Source: Desulfuromonadaceae bacterium | Lineage (GTDB): Bacteria > Desulfobacterota > Desulfuromonadia > Geobacterales > Pseudopelobacteraceae | Direction: 5' to 3' | Assembly: GCA_028687585.1 (NCBI GenBank) | Contig: JAQTZV010000001.1 | Location: 1-64,000, forward strand | DNA: 64,000 nucleotides | In this document: positions 18,694-27,387 of the stretch, in pieces | Layout: the number at the start of each line of letters is the position of its first letter | Numbering within the stretch: the stretch's first letter is position 1 | The notes under the pieces: generated by a model | The model's input: only the letters and a program-made list of their open reading frames with translations | Told to the model about the DNA's origin: nothing | Database searches by the model: none | Program-made: the position numbers and the translations under genes

Positions 18694-21600
18694 TCACGCC
18701 AACCCACCGGAAGCGATTTTCCGCGGCCGCACCTTGTGCAACAGCCGATCCATATAATAATAGACCACCGGTGTGATATAGAGCGTCAACAACTGTGACG
18801 TCAGCAGGCCACCTACAACCGCCAGCCCCAGCGGCTGCCGCGATTCCCCGCCGGCACCATAGCCGATTGCAATCGGCAGAGTCCCCATCAGCGCCGCCAT
18901 GGTGGTCATCATGATCGGCCTGAAACGGACGATTGCCCCTTCATAGATCGCATCCAGTGGGCTCTTCCCTTCCGTACGCTCCGCCTCCAGCGCAAAATCG
19001 ATCATCATGATGGCGTTCTTTTTGACGATGCCGAGCAGCATGATAATGCCGACAAAGCCGTAGATGTTGAGGTCGCTGCCGAAGATCATCAGCGTAATCA
19101 GCGCCCCGAAACCGGCCGCCGGCAGACCGGAGAGAATCGTGATCGGGTGGATGTAACTTTCGTACAGTACCCCCAGCACGATGTAGATGACGAAGATCGA
19201 CATAATCAACAGAATCCATAAGCCGCTGAACGAGGATTGAAAGGCCTGCGCCGTCCCCTGGAAACTGGTGCTGATCGTCGCCGGAAGTGTTGTTGCAGCC
19301 AACTTGTCAACCAGCTTCATGGCATCCCCCAACGCCACTCCTGGGCGAAGGTTGAAGGAAATCGTCACCGCCGGCAGCTGACCCAGATGATTGACCGCCA
19401 GCGGGCCGATGGTTTTGGAGAGCGTCGCCACCGTTTCCAGCGGAATCAGCTGCCCCGTTTTGGCGCGGATATAGAGCATCCCGAGCGCGGCCGGATCGCC
19501 CTGGTAGAGCGGGTCGAGTTCGAGAATGACCTGATACTGGTTGGTAGGTGCAAAGATGGAGGAAACCTGCCGGGAACCGTAGGCATACCCCAGGGCATCC
19601 TCTACCTGCAGCACCGAAAGCCCCAGCGCCGCGATTTTGTCGCGGTTAAGTTCCACATGAACCTGCGGATTGCTGATCTGCAGATCGCTGGTGACATCCT
19701 GAAGCTCTCCGATCTCGCGCAGCTGTGCCTCAAACTCTTCCGCAGAGCGGTACAGCTCCACTGTGTCCTGACCTTGCAGGGTGAACTGGTACTGGCTCTT
19801 GGAGCTGGTGCCGCCGATCTGGATCGCGGGGACATTTTTCAGAAACACCTTGACTCCCGGCACTTTGGCAAGCTGGGGGCGCAGCTTCTGGATGATCTCG
19901 TCTGCCGAGAGTTTGCGCTGAGACCGTGGTTTGAGACGCATGAAAAAGCTGCCGGTATTTGCGCCGCGCCCGCCGCCGATGGAGGACATTAAGCCTTCAA
20001 TATTGGGATCTTTGGCAATGATCGCTGCCACCGCTTCCTGATGAAGCTTCATGCTGGCAAACGATGTCCCTTGAGCTGTTTCAATATCCGCATTGATCCG
20101 CCCGGTATCCTCGGACGGCAGAAAGCCCATCGGAATAATCCTGAACAGCCAGACCGTCAGCAGGGTAATCAGCAGCGTCACGACCATCGTTGTGCGACGA
20201 AAGCGGAGTACCAGCTTCAGACTCTGTTCATAGAGATTCAGCCAGCCGTTGAAGAAGCGCTCCATTGCCATGTAGATGCGGCCATGATGTTCTGTCGTCG
20301 CCGGTTTCAGAAAGCGGCTGCAGAGCATGGGGGTCAGAGACAGGGAAACGAAGCAGGATACCAGAATCGCCACGCTGATTGTCAGGGCGAATTCGTGCAG
20401 CAGGCGTCCGAGGATCCCCCCCATAAACAGCACCGGGATAAATACCGCCACCAGAGAAATGGTCATGGAGATAATCGTGAAGCCGATCTCTTTGGAACCC
20501 TTGAAGGCCGCTTCCATGGCGCTTTCGCCCTTTTCCATATGGCGGACGATATTCTCCAGCATTACGATGGCGTCGTCCACGACAAAGCCGACCGCCAGCG
20601 TCAGCGCCATCATGGAGATATTGTTGAGCGAGAAACCGAGCAGGTGCATGACGGTAAAGGTGCCGACGATCGACATCGGCACCGCAAGCGACGGGATGAT
20701 CGTTGCGGAGAGGTTGCGCAGAAAGAGGAAGATAACCATGATCACCAGCCCGATCGTCAGCACCAGCGTAAACTTGACGTCGTGCATCGACGCACGGATC
20801 AGGGTGGAACGGTCAAAGAGCACATTCAGCTCGACAGAGCCGGGCATCTTGCTGCGAAAACCGGGGAGCAGCTTCCGGACATTGTCCACGACCTCGATGG
20901 TGTTGGTACCCGGCTGGCGCTGCACCGCCAGGACGATCCCCCGGGTGCCGTTGTACCAGGCGGCACGTTTGGTATCCTCAACCGTATCGAGGACTTTCCC
21001 CAACTCCTCCAGACGCACCGGTGAGCCATCCCGATAGGCAACCACCTGTTGACGGTATTCAGCCGCCTTGAACAGCTGACCACTGGTTTCAATGGTATAG
21101 GCCTGCTTTGTGCCGTCAAGTGTTCCGGTCGGCAGATTGACATTCGCCTCGTCAATGGCGGTCGCCACCTCGTCTATGCCGATCTGACGGGAAGCCAGCG
21201 CTCTCGGGTCAAGCTGGGCGCGCACGGCATATTTCTGCGAGCCGTACACATTAACCTGCGCCACGCCGCTGACCGTAGAAATACGCCGCGCCATCAGCGT
21301 CTGGGCGTATTCATCAATGGCAGAGAGCGGCAGGGAAGGGGAATTGAGCGCCAGATACAGTACCGGCTGATCAGCCGGATTGACCTTGCGGGAGGATGGC
21401 GGTGTCTTCATATCCTTGGGGAGATGCCGGGTCGCCAGCGAGATAGCCGCCTGCACATCCTGCGCAGCGGCATCGATATCGCGATCGAGCGAGAACTGCA
21501 GGGTGATGCGGGTTGTGCCGACACCACTGGTAGAGGTCATGGAATCAACGCCCGGGATGGTCGAAAGCTCGTTCTCCAGAGGAGTAGCCACCGCCGCCGC

Positions 21601-21777
21601 CATTGTGTCAGGATTGGCGCCCGGCAGGTTGGCGTTGACCTGGATCGTCGGGAAATCAACGTTGGGGAGGTCGTTAACCGGCAGCAGGCGATACGAGACC
21701 ACGCCGAAGATGAAGATGGCGATCATTATCAAAGAAGTCATGATCGGCCGGCGGATGAAAATATCCGCAATATTCAT
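18694..21777 (-). CDS. RND multidrug efflux transporter (MdtB/AcrB-type inner-membrane pump)
   Basis: A 1027-residue inner-membrane pump of normal RND length with twelve expected helices. It begins MNIADIFIRRPIMTSLIM. The proton-relay aspartates are present in GFVVDDAIVMLENIVRHME in helix 4. Periplasmic porter blocks such as VNANLPGANPDTMAAAVATP are also seen. It resembles the MdtB/MdtC and MuxB branch, which exports drugs, bile salts or novobiocin-type compounds; the true substrate is unknown. It overlaps its adaptor gene by 4 bases. No outer-membrane TolC partner is encoded next to it. Confidence 0.93.
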   Translation of the reverse strand: MNIADIFIRRPIMTSLIMIAIFIFGVVSYRLLPVNDLPNVDFPTIQVNANLPGANPDTMAAAVATPLENELSTIPGVDSMTSTSGVGTTRITLQFSLDRDIDAAAQDVQAAISLATRHLPKDMKTPPSSRKVNPADQPVLYLALNSPSLPLSAIDEYAQTLMARRISTVSGVAQVNVYGSQKYAVRAQLDPRALASRQIGIDEVATAIDEANVNLPTGTLDGTKQAYTIETSGQLFKAAEYRQQVVAYRDGSPVRLEELGKVLDTVEDTKRAAWYNGTRGIVLAVQRQPGTNTIEVVDNVRKLLPGFRSKMPGSVELNVLFDRSTLIRASMHDVKFTLVLTIGLVIMVIFLFLRNLSATIIPSLAVPMSIVGTFTVMHLLGFSLNNISMMALTLAVGFVVDDAIVMLENIVRHMEKGESAMEAAFKGSKEIGFTIISMTISLVAVFIPVLFMGGILGRLLHEFALTISVAILVSCFVSLSLTPMLCSRFLKPATTEHHGRIYMAMERFFNGWLNLYEQSLKLVLRFRRTTMVVTLLITLLTVWLFRIIPMGFLPSEDTGRINADIETAQGTSFASMKLHQEAVAAIIAKDPNIEGLMSSIGGGRGANTGSFFMRLKPRSQRKLSADEIIQKLRPQLAKVPGVKVFLKNVPAIQIGGTSSKSQYQFTLQGQDTVELYRSAEEFEAQLREIGELQDVTSDLQISNPQVHVELNRDKIAALGLSVLQVEDALGYAYGSRQVSSIFAPTNQYQVILELDPLYQGDPAALGMLYIRAKTGQLIPLETVATLSKTIGPLAVNHLGQLPAVTISFNLRPGVALGDAMKLVDKLAATTLPATISTSFQGTAQAFQSSFSGLWILLIMSIFVIYIVLGVLYESYIHPITILSGLPAAGFGALITLMIFGSDLNIYGFVGIIMLLGIVKKNAIMMIDFALEAERTEGKSPLDAIYEGAIVRFRPIMMTTMAALMGTLPIAIGYGAGGESRQPLGLAVVGGLLTSQLLTLYITPVVYYYMDRLLHKVRPRKIASGGLA

Positions 21778-22907
21778 TTGTTGCTACTCCCGGCAGGCTG
21801 TTTTACGGGAGGCTGTTTCTCTTTACTCTCAACGATCGCCCCGGGGGTCAGGCGTAACTGGCCGTCCACAACCACGGTCTCACCCGCCGCCAATCCTTTA
21901 TCGACAACAGTCTCCTCACCCACCGCCATGGATGCCGTAACCTGGCGCATCTCCACGGAATTATCCGCCTTCACCACATACACGAACTGTCCCTGCTGAC
22001 CGGTCTGGATAGCGTTGGTCGGCACAACGACGGAATTTTTCCGGATGCCGAGGGTCATGACCACATCAGTAAACTGACCGGGCCAGAGTTTACGGGATTT
22101 GTTGGCAAATACCCCTTTGAGTTTGATCGTACCGGTTGCCGGATTCACGGCATTATCCAGAAAGCTGATCGTTCCGGTCTCTGTACTCCCCGGTTCATTC
22201 GGAATTACCGCCTCAATCTTTAATTCATTGCCGGCCATGGCCCGTTTTACCTCAGCCAGCAATTTTTCAGGAATGGAAAAGGTGGTGTAGATCGGAGCAA
22301 GCTGATTGACCGTCACAATCGGCAGATCATTCGCCTTTACCAGATTGCCCGGCTGCAGGGCAATCGTGCCGGTCCGTCCGGAAATCGGTGAGCGGATAGA
22401 GCAATACCCGAGCTGGATTCTGGCATTTTTGATGGCGGCACGATCGGCTGCAATTGTAGCAGCCAACGAGTCGGCATTTGATTGCAGCAGCTCATACTGG
22501 TCGCGGGTAACGATGCCCTCCTTGAGGAGTCCCGCGTAGCGTTCCACCTGCTCACGGGCGAATGTAGCCTGGGCCTGATCTTTGGCCAGAGCCGCCTCAA
22601 ACTGGCTTACCGTCGCCTGGAACGGTTCCGGGTCGATGCTGATCAGCAGGGCGCCTTTTTCCACGTCGCTCCCTTCAGTAAAATGGAGCTTCGCGATCTG
22701 GCCGTTTACCTGTGACTTTATGGCAACGCTGGTGAAAGCCTCGACAGTGCCGATCGCTTTCACCTGAACCGGCACATTTTTCTGCAGCGCCTGGACCACC
22801 TTTACCGGTACCGGCGGTTTTGCTTTGGGCTTTTCTTTTTTGGCAGAGCATGAGCTGCAGAGGAAAAACAGAGTGATAATGGCGAGAATTACAGAAGTTT
22901 GCTTCAT
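21774..22907 (-). CDS. RND efflux periplasmic adaptor (MdtA/AcrA-type)
   Basis: A 377-residue membrane-fusion protein. The N-terminus (about 1-25) is a lipoprotein-type signal, FFLCSSCSAKKEKPKAK, with a lipobox cysteine. The biotinyl-lipoyl domain follows, VAIKSQVNGQIAKLHFTEGSDVEKG (about 62-86), then a coiled-coil hairpin (about 95-165) and the beta-barrel region with LQPGNLVKANDLPIVTVNQ. It links the inner-membrane pump encoded by the overlapping next gene to a TolC channel. Confidence 0.92.
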   Translation of the reverse strand: MKQTSVILAIITLFFLCSSCSAKKEKPKAKPPVPVKVVQALQKNVPVQVKAIGTVEAFTSVAIKSQVNGQIAKLHFTEGSDVEKGALLISIDPEPFQATVSQFEAALAKDQAQATFAREQVERYAGLLKEGIVTRDQYELLQSNADSLAATIAADRAAIKNARIQLGYCSIRSPISGRTGTIALQPGNLVKANDLPIVTVNQLAPIYTTFSIPEKLLAEVKRAMAGNELKIEAVIPNEPGSTETGTISFLDNAVNPATGTIKLKGVFANKSRKLWPGQFTDVVMTLGIRKNSVVVPTNAIQTGQQGQFVYVVKADNSVEMRQVTASMAVGEETVVDKGLAAGETVVVDGQLRLTPGAIVESKEKQPPVKQPAGSSNK

Positions 22908-22955
22908 GTATTAATCTTCTTTCCTGATTAAGGTATAACAGCTCCGGTTATTGAT

Positions 22956-23504
22956 TTATTGTGCAATTCCGGCTGCAGTCATGATCATTGTTATCTTGTC
23001 AGTGGAACGGCTGAAAAGCTCCTGAGCCCGTGACTGCTTATTTCGGTACTCCAGAAGAGCCATCGGATTTTTGTCGGTAACAAAATTTTTCATGGCATCA
23101 TACGCTTCTGCGTATCCTTTGTAAGCATCAATCAGGCCTGCTTTTCCCTCGGTAAGAATTTTTTTCGCTTCGGGGGGCAATGCATCAGGAACGGTATTTT
23201 TTAGCAGTTTTTCTCCCGCCTGCAGGCATTCGCCCTTGGCCTTGGTAATTATGGACGGAACGCTGAGCGAAATTTCACCCCCCGTTATTACTTTTTTTAA
23301 TTCATTTCCCGCAAGTGAAACTGCAATGTCAGCAAAACGTTCAACGCTCAGGAGCTCCTTTTGGAATGCCACCAGCTTTTCTTTGTCAGCAGGGGCAAGA
23401 GTTATGGCCGGGATTTTTTGCAGCGGCTGGGATGCTTTTTCAGCTGTGCAGCCGCAGATCGCAGCAGAAACGCAGATAAGTCCATATACTATGATCCGCT
23501 TCAT
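22956..23504 (-). CDS. small helical lipoprotein, unknown function
   Basis: About 182 residues from ATG 23504, which gives a clean signal MKRIIVYGLICVSAAICGC with a lipoprotein-like cysteine at 19. The longer frame to 23555 adds 17 residues without a signal character and is not preferred. The mature part is predicted mostly helical with an alternating charged pattern (LVAFQKELLSVERFADIAV). No family was recognised. It lies about 50 bases upstream of the RND adaptor on the same strand but need not be functionally linked. Confidence 0.65.
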   Translation of the reverse strand: MKRIIVYGLICVSAAICGCTAEKASQPLQKIPAITLAPADKEKLVAFQKELLSVERFADIAVSLAGNELKKVITGGEISLSVPSIITKAKGECLQAGEKLLKNTVPDALPPEAKKILTEGKAGLIDAYKGYAEAYDAMKNFVTDKNPMALLEYRNKQSRAQELFSRSTDKITMIMTAAGIAQ

Positions 23505-23560
23505 TATGGTGTTCTCCAATAAGTATACGGGAGGAGTTGCCTCCTCCCATAGCATTCAAT

Positions 23561-23854
23561 CTAGTCAAACAGTTCAGCCAACCAGCTCTTTTTCTTATGA
23601 TAGCCGTTTTGACTGTAGCCATGCTCATCATGATGCGGCTTTCCGTGATACTTCTGTTGCTGGTTATACACCGGTTGCTGGCGCTGTTGTTCCGGCTGAG
23701 CGTAGGTGGGAGAGGCGTTGCCTGACCGTTCAATGATTTTATCCAGCTCCCCTCTGTCCAGCCAGACGCCTCGGCATTCCGGGCAGAAATCAATTTCCAC
23801 CCCCTGACGTTCTGCAATATTAAGGTCAATTCCTGTGCATACAGGGCATTTCAT
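23561..23854 (-). CDS. zinc-ribbon (TFIIB-type) small protein
   Basis: A 97-residue protein starting at ATG 23854 behind GGGAGAATTACC. It begins MKCPVCTGIDLNIAERQGVE, and the second half-site FCPECRGVWLDRGELDKIIE completes a CxxC...CxxC zinc ribbon of the zf-TFIIB family (PF13453). The rest is a Gln/His-rich linker ending in KKSWLAELFD, a tail typical of this family. Function is unknown. An upstream extension to 23989 has no support. Confidence 0.85.
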   Translation of the reverse strand: MKCPVCTGIDLNIAERQGVEIDFCPECRGVWLDRGELDKIIERSGNASPTYAQPEQQRQQPVYNQQQKYHGKPHHDEHGYSQNGYHKKKSWLAELFD

Positions 23855-23890
23855 GGTAATTCTCCCGTTTTTAGATAGGTTGTCGTCTGC

Positions 23891-23918
23891 TGTAGAGACG
23901 GCGTAAACCGTCTCTACA
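23891..23918. repeat. perfect 11-bp hairpin between cytochrome and zinc-ribbon genes
   Basis: TGTAGAGACGG (23891-23901) and CCGTCTCTACA (23908-23918) are perfect complements around a 6-base loop. No T-run follows on either strand, so it is not a standard terminator. It resembles widespread GTAGAGACG-type intergenic palindromes and may set mRNA ends after the cytochrome gene. Confidence 0.7.
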
Positions 23919-23931
23919 GGAATGGCACATG

Positions 23932-24198
23932 TTATTTGGGATGGCATCCTTTGCAGTTTGTCGGGCCTTTCTTCATTTCGCTGTGGCACTCTTTACATGT
24001 CTTGTGGGCAAGGTCCTTACCAAAACCGGCAATCTTACCACCTTCAGCCTTTTCATGACACTTGGTACAATCTTTGAGCGCTTCGGCATGTGCCTTGTGA
24101 GTAAAGGAAACACTTTTTTTCATTTCAATTACATCAGCTGCAGATGCAGCGCCGGCGAAAACTGTTCCTGCGAATAGTGTAAGTATAATCAATTTCAT
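23932..24198 (-). CDS. ppcA: periplasmic triheme cytochrome c7 (PpcA family)
   Basis: An 88-residue precursor from ATG 24198 (GGGAGATAATAAT upstream). The signal peptide ends ASA-A near residue 20, leaving about 68 residues. Three CxxCH heme sites are present: CTKCH, CKECH and CKGCH. Additional histidines, in FTHKAHAEA and DLAHKTC, are placed as in PpcA for the second axial ligands. The end, EMKKGPTNCKGCHPK, closely matches Geobacter PpcA. Such proteins shuttle electrons across the periplasm to metal-reducing outer-membrane complexes. Which paralog (PpcA to PpcE) it is cannot be decided here. Confidence 0.88.
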   Translation of the reverse strand: MKLIILTLFAGTVFAGAASAADVIEMKKSVSFTHKAHAEALKDCTKCHEKAEGGKIAGFGKDLAHKTCKECHSEMKKGPTNCKGCHPK

Positions 24199-24404
24199 AT
24201 TATTATCTCCCGTATCTGTAGTTTGAGTGAACGTATCTTCCTGAATTAGTACTGAACTTCCGCTTATGGTGAGAAAGCCCTCCACGAACGGAAGAGCAAT
24301 CATGAAATCAGGGCCCCCTGAACTTGCCAAAAGGAGGACAGGTTTCAACGGCAGATTCGTACTAATCAGGCTCTTCTTTGCTTTACGTGGTTGTTGCTAC
24401 AGAA

Positions 24405-24716
24405 TCAGCAGAAGCTTTGCGGGGGGACGAATATAGGGATGACTACCTGTGGCAGGTATTGATTCCGCTCAGGCAAGCGGAATGGAGAAATGAACGGTGT
24501 ATAGATGAGAGTGATACCGGAACTCAAGTGTATGAATGCAGCACAGCAGACCGTTGAGTCGCAACTGTCAGTATCCTGATTATGGGAGTGGCCTCCCGAA
24601 TCTCCGGAACTGTCCGCTATATCGGTCCCGCCAAGGCATGATTCGCACGGATATGCAAAACAAGCCAGCGGCTGCAACAGACAGAGTATCAGAAGTATAA
24701 ACGCAACAGCTTTCAT
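24405..24716 (-). CDS. small secreted Cys/His-rich hypothetical protein
   Basis: About 103 residues from ATG 24716, giving a signal peptide (MKAVAFILLILCLLQPLAC, cleavage near CFAYP). The mature part is rich in Cys and His: YPCESCLGG, HSHNQDTDSCDSTVCC. This resembles small periplasmic proteins near metal-resistance or efflux genes, but no family is certain. The 5' part of the gene overlaps no other gene; its start is 8 bases from the stop of the membrane protein encoded upstream (24724), so they may share a transcript. Confidence 0.55.
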   Translation of the reverse strand: MKAVAFILLILCLLQPLACFAYPCESCLGGTDIADSSGDSGGHSHNQDTDSCDSTVCCAAFIHLSSGITLIYTPFISPFRLPERNQYLPQVVIPIFVPPQSFC

Positions 24717-24723
24717 CTTGAAC

Positions 24724-25104
24724 CTATTCGAGCGGTTTTGCGGCAACAGCGTAATATTCAGATTCGCCGAAACAGCTTGTGGGGACACCTTTATGCTGTT
24801 CATAGGATAGCGCCAGTTTCTTACCCATGGACGAGTTGATTTTGTCGATCAACCCTTTGTCACGAACGGAGAAAAGGAATTTCTCCGGGATTGCACCCGG
24901 TACCGGCAGCATTTGCAGCTCCCCTTCCCAGGTTTTACAGAGCCACCCCTTTTCGGAAAACTTTTGGACGTAGCCGACTCTCTCACCTTTTGAATAGCTC
25001 CACTTAAGCACAATCATTATATAGCCGGCAAAGAGAAGGCCGGCGGTCACGATCAAAAGCAGCGCTATTTTGGTTGCTTTTTTCCCAATATCCTCAAATG
25101 TCAT
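24724..25104 (-). CDS. conserved hypothetical single-pass membrane protein
   Basis: About 126 residues from ATG 25104. A single membrane helix (ATKIALLLIVTAGLLFAGYI) near residues 10-29 is followed by a soluble domain starting YSKGERVGYVQKFSEKGWL and containing CKTWEGELQM. Proteins with this YSKGERxGxxQKFS...CKTWEGEL pattern occur widely in bacteria without known function and are sometimes mislabelled as dehydrogenases. Nothing in the sequence suggests an enzyme active site. Confidence 0.65.
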   Translation of the reverse strand: MTFEDIGKKATKIALLLIVTAGLLFAGYIMIVLKWSYSKGERVGYVQKFSEKGWLCKTWEGELQMLPVPGAIPEKFLFSVRDKGLIDKINSSMGKKLALSYEQHKGVPTSCFGESEYYAVAAKPLE

Positions 25105-25310
25105 TTCTTCTCCAATCGGTTTGGCGTACCGCACAAAAAGTGCCGCCACCCTACCATAAAATGGTCCGAAAAGTCGGCTTTTTTTGCAGTGGCAGAGGGC
25201 GATTGACGATTCCGTCCCGTTCTGTTAGATTTCCTTCCCTGTCATGGCGTGGCGGAAGTGATGTTGTCATGGAACGAATATTTTACCACTGCGGGTAGGT
25301 GACTGAAGGT

Positions 25311-25805
25311 ATGAAAATTACACTGTTGACCCATTTTAAAGAGTTCGATAAACGCTCAAATACCGGCCGTCTGGTCGTTGACGTTTTGGGAAGCGTCGCT
25401 GAGCAGGTTCGTTGGGACAGGATGAATCCCCCGGCGCGTTTGCTCGAAGAAATTGAGGCGGGCGGCGTGGCCTTGATTTACCCCGGAGCCGAAAATGAAC
25501 ATGACGGCGATCTCAGCGGTATCACCAACTGCATACTCATCGATGGCACATGGCATGAAGCACGAAAGATTCATCAGCGAAGTCCCTACCTTCAGGCAAT
25601 TCGCCGGATCACTCTGAAAACGGATGAAAAATCAGTATATAATCTCAGAAAAAACCAGAAGGATTTTGGATTGTGTACGGCTGAATGTGTCATCAGGGTG
25701 CTGCGGCTTGCGGGGAATACCGCTGCGGCGGAGGAGTTGCAGGAACGATTTCTGGCGTTTATCAGACCGCCCGGTGTCATGCGGGGAGAGGTCCCGGGGC
25801 ATTAA
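25311..25805 (+). CDS. DTW-domain tRNA-uridine aminocarboxypropyltransferase
   Basis: About 164 residues from ATG 25311 (a GTG at 25299 is a possible earlier start). The protein has the DTW-domain core: ILIDGTWHEARKI (about 76-88) replaces the eponymous DTW by DGTW as in the YfiP branch. ITKHFKEF-like LLTHFKEFDKRSNTGRLV at the N-terminus and GLCTAECVIRVLRL near the C-terminus match family blocks. The family (TapT/TuaA) modifies tRNA uridine with the aminocarboxypropyl group of SAM. It lacks the N-terminal Cys-rich zinc site of longer members. Confidence 0.75.
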   Translation: MKITLLTHFKEFDKRSNTGRLVVDVLGSVAEQVRWDRMNPPARLLEEIEAGGVALIYPGAENEHDGDLSGITNCILIDGTWHEARKIHQRSPYLQAIRRITLKTDEKSVYNLRKNQKDFGLCTAECVIRVLRLAGNTAAAEELQERFLAFIRPPGVMRGEVPGH

Positions 25806-25842
25806 GTCCGCCTATCAGATTCTGCAAAAAAAAAGTCAGTTC

Positions 25843-25967
25843 ACCACGGAGACGCGGAGAAAAACGAAATAAAAATAATTTGTTATACCATTTCACGCTA
25901 TTGTTCTCATAATTCATTTGATGAAGGTAAAAAACTGATTTCCTCTGTGTCTCCGTGCCTCCGTGGT
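25843..25967. repeat. CCACGGAG-type long inverted repeat
   Basis: The left arm ACCACGGAGACGCGGAGA (25843-25860) and the right arm TCCTCTGTGTCTCCGTGCC, continuing to CCGTGGT (25941-25967), are inverted copies flanking an AT-rich 80-base centre. Elements reading CCACGGAGACACGGAG are scattered through many environmental bacterial genomes. It separates the DTW gene from plsY, which converge, and could fold into a transcription barrier. Confidence 0.75.
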
Positions 25968-26006
25968 AGAAGTACCGATTTTAGGCTTCAGAAGACCTGT
26001 CTGTTT

Positions 26007-26612
26007 CTAGGCTTTAAACCGGCTTTCCGTGCCGGAGAGCAGGCGGCTGATATTTTCGTGGTGACGCGCTATGACTATAAGAGCTATGACGAGTGTTACG
26101 GTGGAGAACGTCCGACTGCCACCCAGTAGATAGACCGCCGGCGGCATGGCTGCTGCCGCAGCGATTGAACCGAGCGAAACGTAGCGCCACATGAACAACA
26201 AAACAGTAAACAGCGCTATCGCAATGGTAACGGCAACCGGGGTCAGTGCCAGAAAAACACCCATTGCCGTCGCAACACCCTTTCCCCCTTTGAATTTCAG
26301 GAACAGAGAAAAAACATGGCCGCAAAAAGCGGCCAGTCCTACCCAGGCGGCCAGTTCAGGCGGAAACGTGCTCGCTTTTACTATCAATACCGGTAACAGT
26401 CCCTTCAGGCAGTCGCCAATCAGCGTGATAATGCCGACTTTGCGTCCGATAGTCCGGTACAGATTGGTTGCGCCGATATTGCCGCTCCCCTCTTTACGGA
26501 CATCTATTCCGTATGCTTTGCCGAGCAGAAGCCCGGTGGGGATCGACCCGATCAGGTAGGCTGCGGCAATAACAATAAGCTGGACGGCTATGGAAGTTCC
26601 ATCAACGGTCAT
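26007..26612 (-). CDS. plsY: acyl-phosphate:glycerol-3-phosphate acyltransferase PlsY
   Basis: A 201-residue membrane protein with five or more hydrophobic segments. It carries the three PlsY signature loops: YLIGSIPTGLLLGK, KEGSGNIGATNLYRTIG (phosphate/glycerol-3-P binding) and KFKGGKGVATAMGVFLAL. PlsY makes lysophosphatidic acid from acyl-phosphate and glycerol-3-phosphate, the first step of phospholipid synthesis. Its start overlaps the stop of bamD by 4 bases. Confidence 0.95.
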   Translation of the reverse strand: MTVDGTSIAVQLIVIAAAYLIGSIPTGLLLGKAYGIDVRKEGSGNIGATNLYRTIGRKVGIITLIGDCLKGLLPVLIVKASTFPPELAAWVGLAAFCGHVFSLFLKFKGGKGVATAMGVFLALTPVAVTIAIALFTVLLFMWRYVSLGSIAAAAAMPPAVYLLGGSRTFSTVTLVIALIVIARHHENISRLLSGTESRFKA

Positions 26613-27361
26613 GGCTTGTTTAAAGAATCCAAAGCCTTGGTGGCATCAGCAGTATGAACGCTGCCGGGGAATTCACGGATAAGCTGCCCAAAGAGTTCCT
26701 GCGCTTTTGTTTTCTGCCCATCCTCCCGATATGCTTTGCCGAGGTAATACAGCGCTTCGTCGCGTCGTGCCGTGTCGGGGAACATTTTGAGTGATGTTTC
26801 AAAGCGGGCAATCGCCGCTTTATAGGCGTCGGTCTTCAAGTAAAAACGGCCAACGTACAATTCATACTGAAACTGCTTGTCGCGGCACTCACGATTTTTT
26901 TCCTGCACCTCTGCACGGTGTTCCCCCGCAGGGTAGAGCGTCAGATATGAGGCAAGGGTCATTTGCGCGTTTTTCACCGGAGTCTGGTCGGTGTCAATGC
27001 CGCGAATCTGGTTGAAATAGCTCAACCCCTGGCGATACAGCGCTAAATCGCCTTGCGGATGTTTGGGGTGCAGTTTCCGGAAATCTTCATATCCTGCTGC
27101 CGCTTCAATATAATCCTTATTCAGGAAATAGGCGTTTGCGATGTTCAGCTCTGCTTTGGTTGAGAGGTCTGGCGACTGGTACGTCTCCTTGACTTTTTTC
27201 CATTGGGTGATGGCTTCTTCATACCGCTCCTTCTGAAAGAACTCCTCGCCTTCTTTGTACAGTAATTCAGCAGACTTTTTCACCTGAGGGGCGGTAGAGC
27301 ATCCTTGGAAAGACATGGAAGCAAGAATTGTGAATGCGATCAATAGTACATATATTTTCAT
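26609..27361 (-). CDS. bamD: outer-membrane assembly lipoprotein BamD
   Basis: A 250-residue lipoprotein: signal MKIYVLLIAFTILASMSF with lipobox FQGC (Cys at about 21). Five TPR-type repeats follow, for instance AELLYKEGEEFFQKERYEEA at the start and DEALYYLGKAYREDGQKTK near the end. This is the BamD/YfiO family (about 240-260 residues), the essential lipoprotein that works with BamA to insert beta-barrel proteins. The stop overlaps plsY. Confidence 0.9.
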   Translation of the reverse strand: MKIYVLLIAFTILASMSFQGCSTAPQVKKSAELLYKEGEEFFQKERYEEAITQWKKVKETYQSPDLSTKAELNIANAYFLNKDYIEAAAGYEDFRKLHPKHPQGDLALYRQGLSYFNQIRGIDTDQTPVKNAQMTLASYLTLYPAGEHRAEVQEKNRECRDKQFQYELYVGRFYLKTDAYKAAIARFETSLKMFPDTARRDEALYYLGKAYREDGQKTKAQELFGQLIREFPGSVHTADATKALDSLNKP

Positions 27362-27387
27362 ACGAATCCTTTTTGATGGGTCGGCAT

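Noticed and set aside
20041..21024. 327-codon plus-strand frame inside the RND pump
   Set aside because: His/Gln/Arg-rich translation typical of an antisense shadow; the pump gene is certain.
23891..23918. Intrinsic terminator for the cytochrome gene
   Set aside because: The hairpin is strong but no T-run follows on the minus strand, so it is listed as a repeat hairpin instead.
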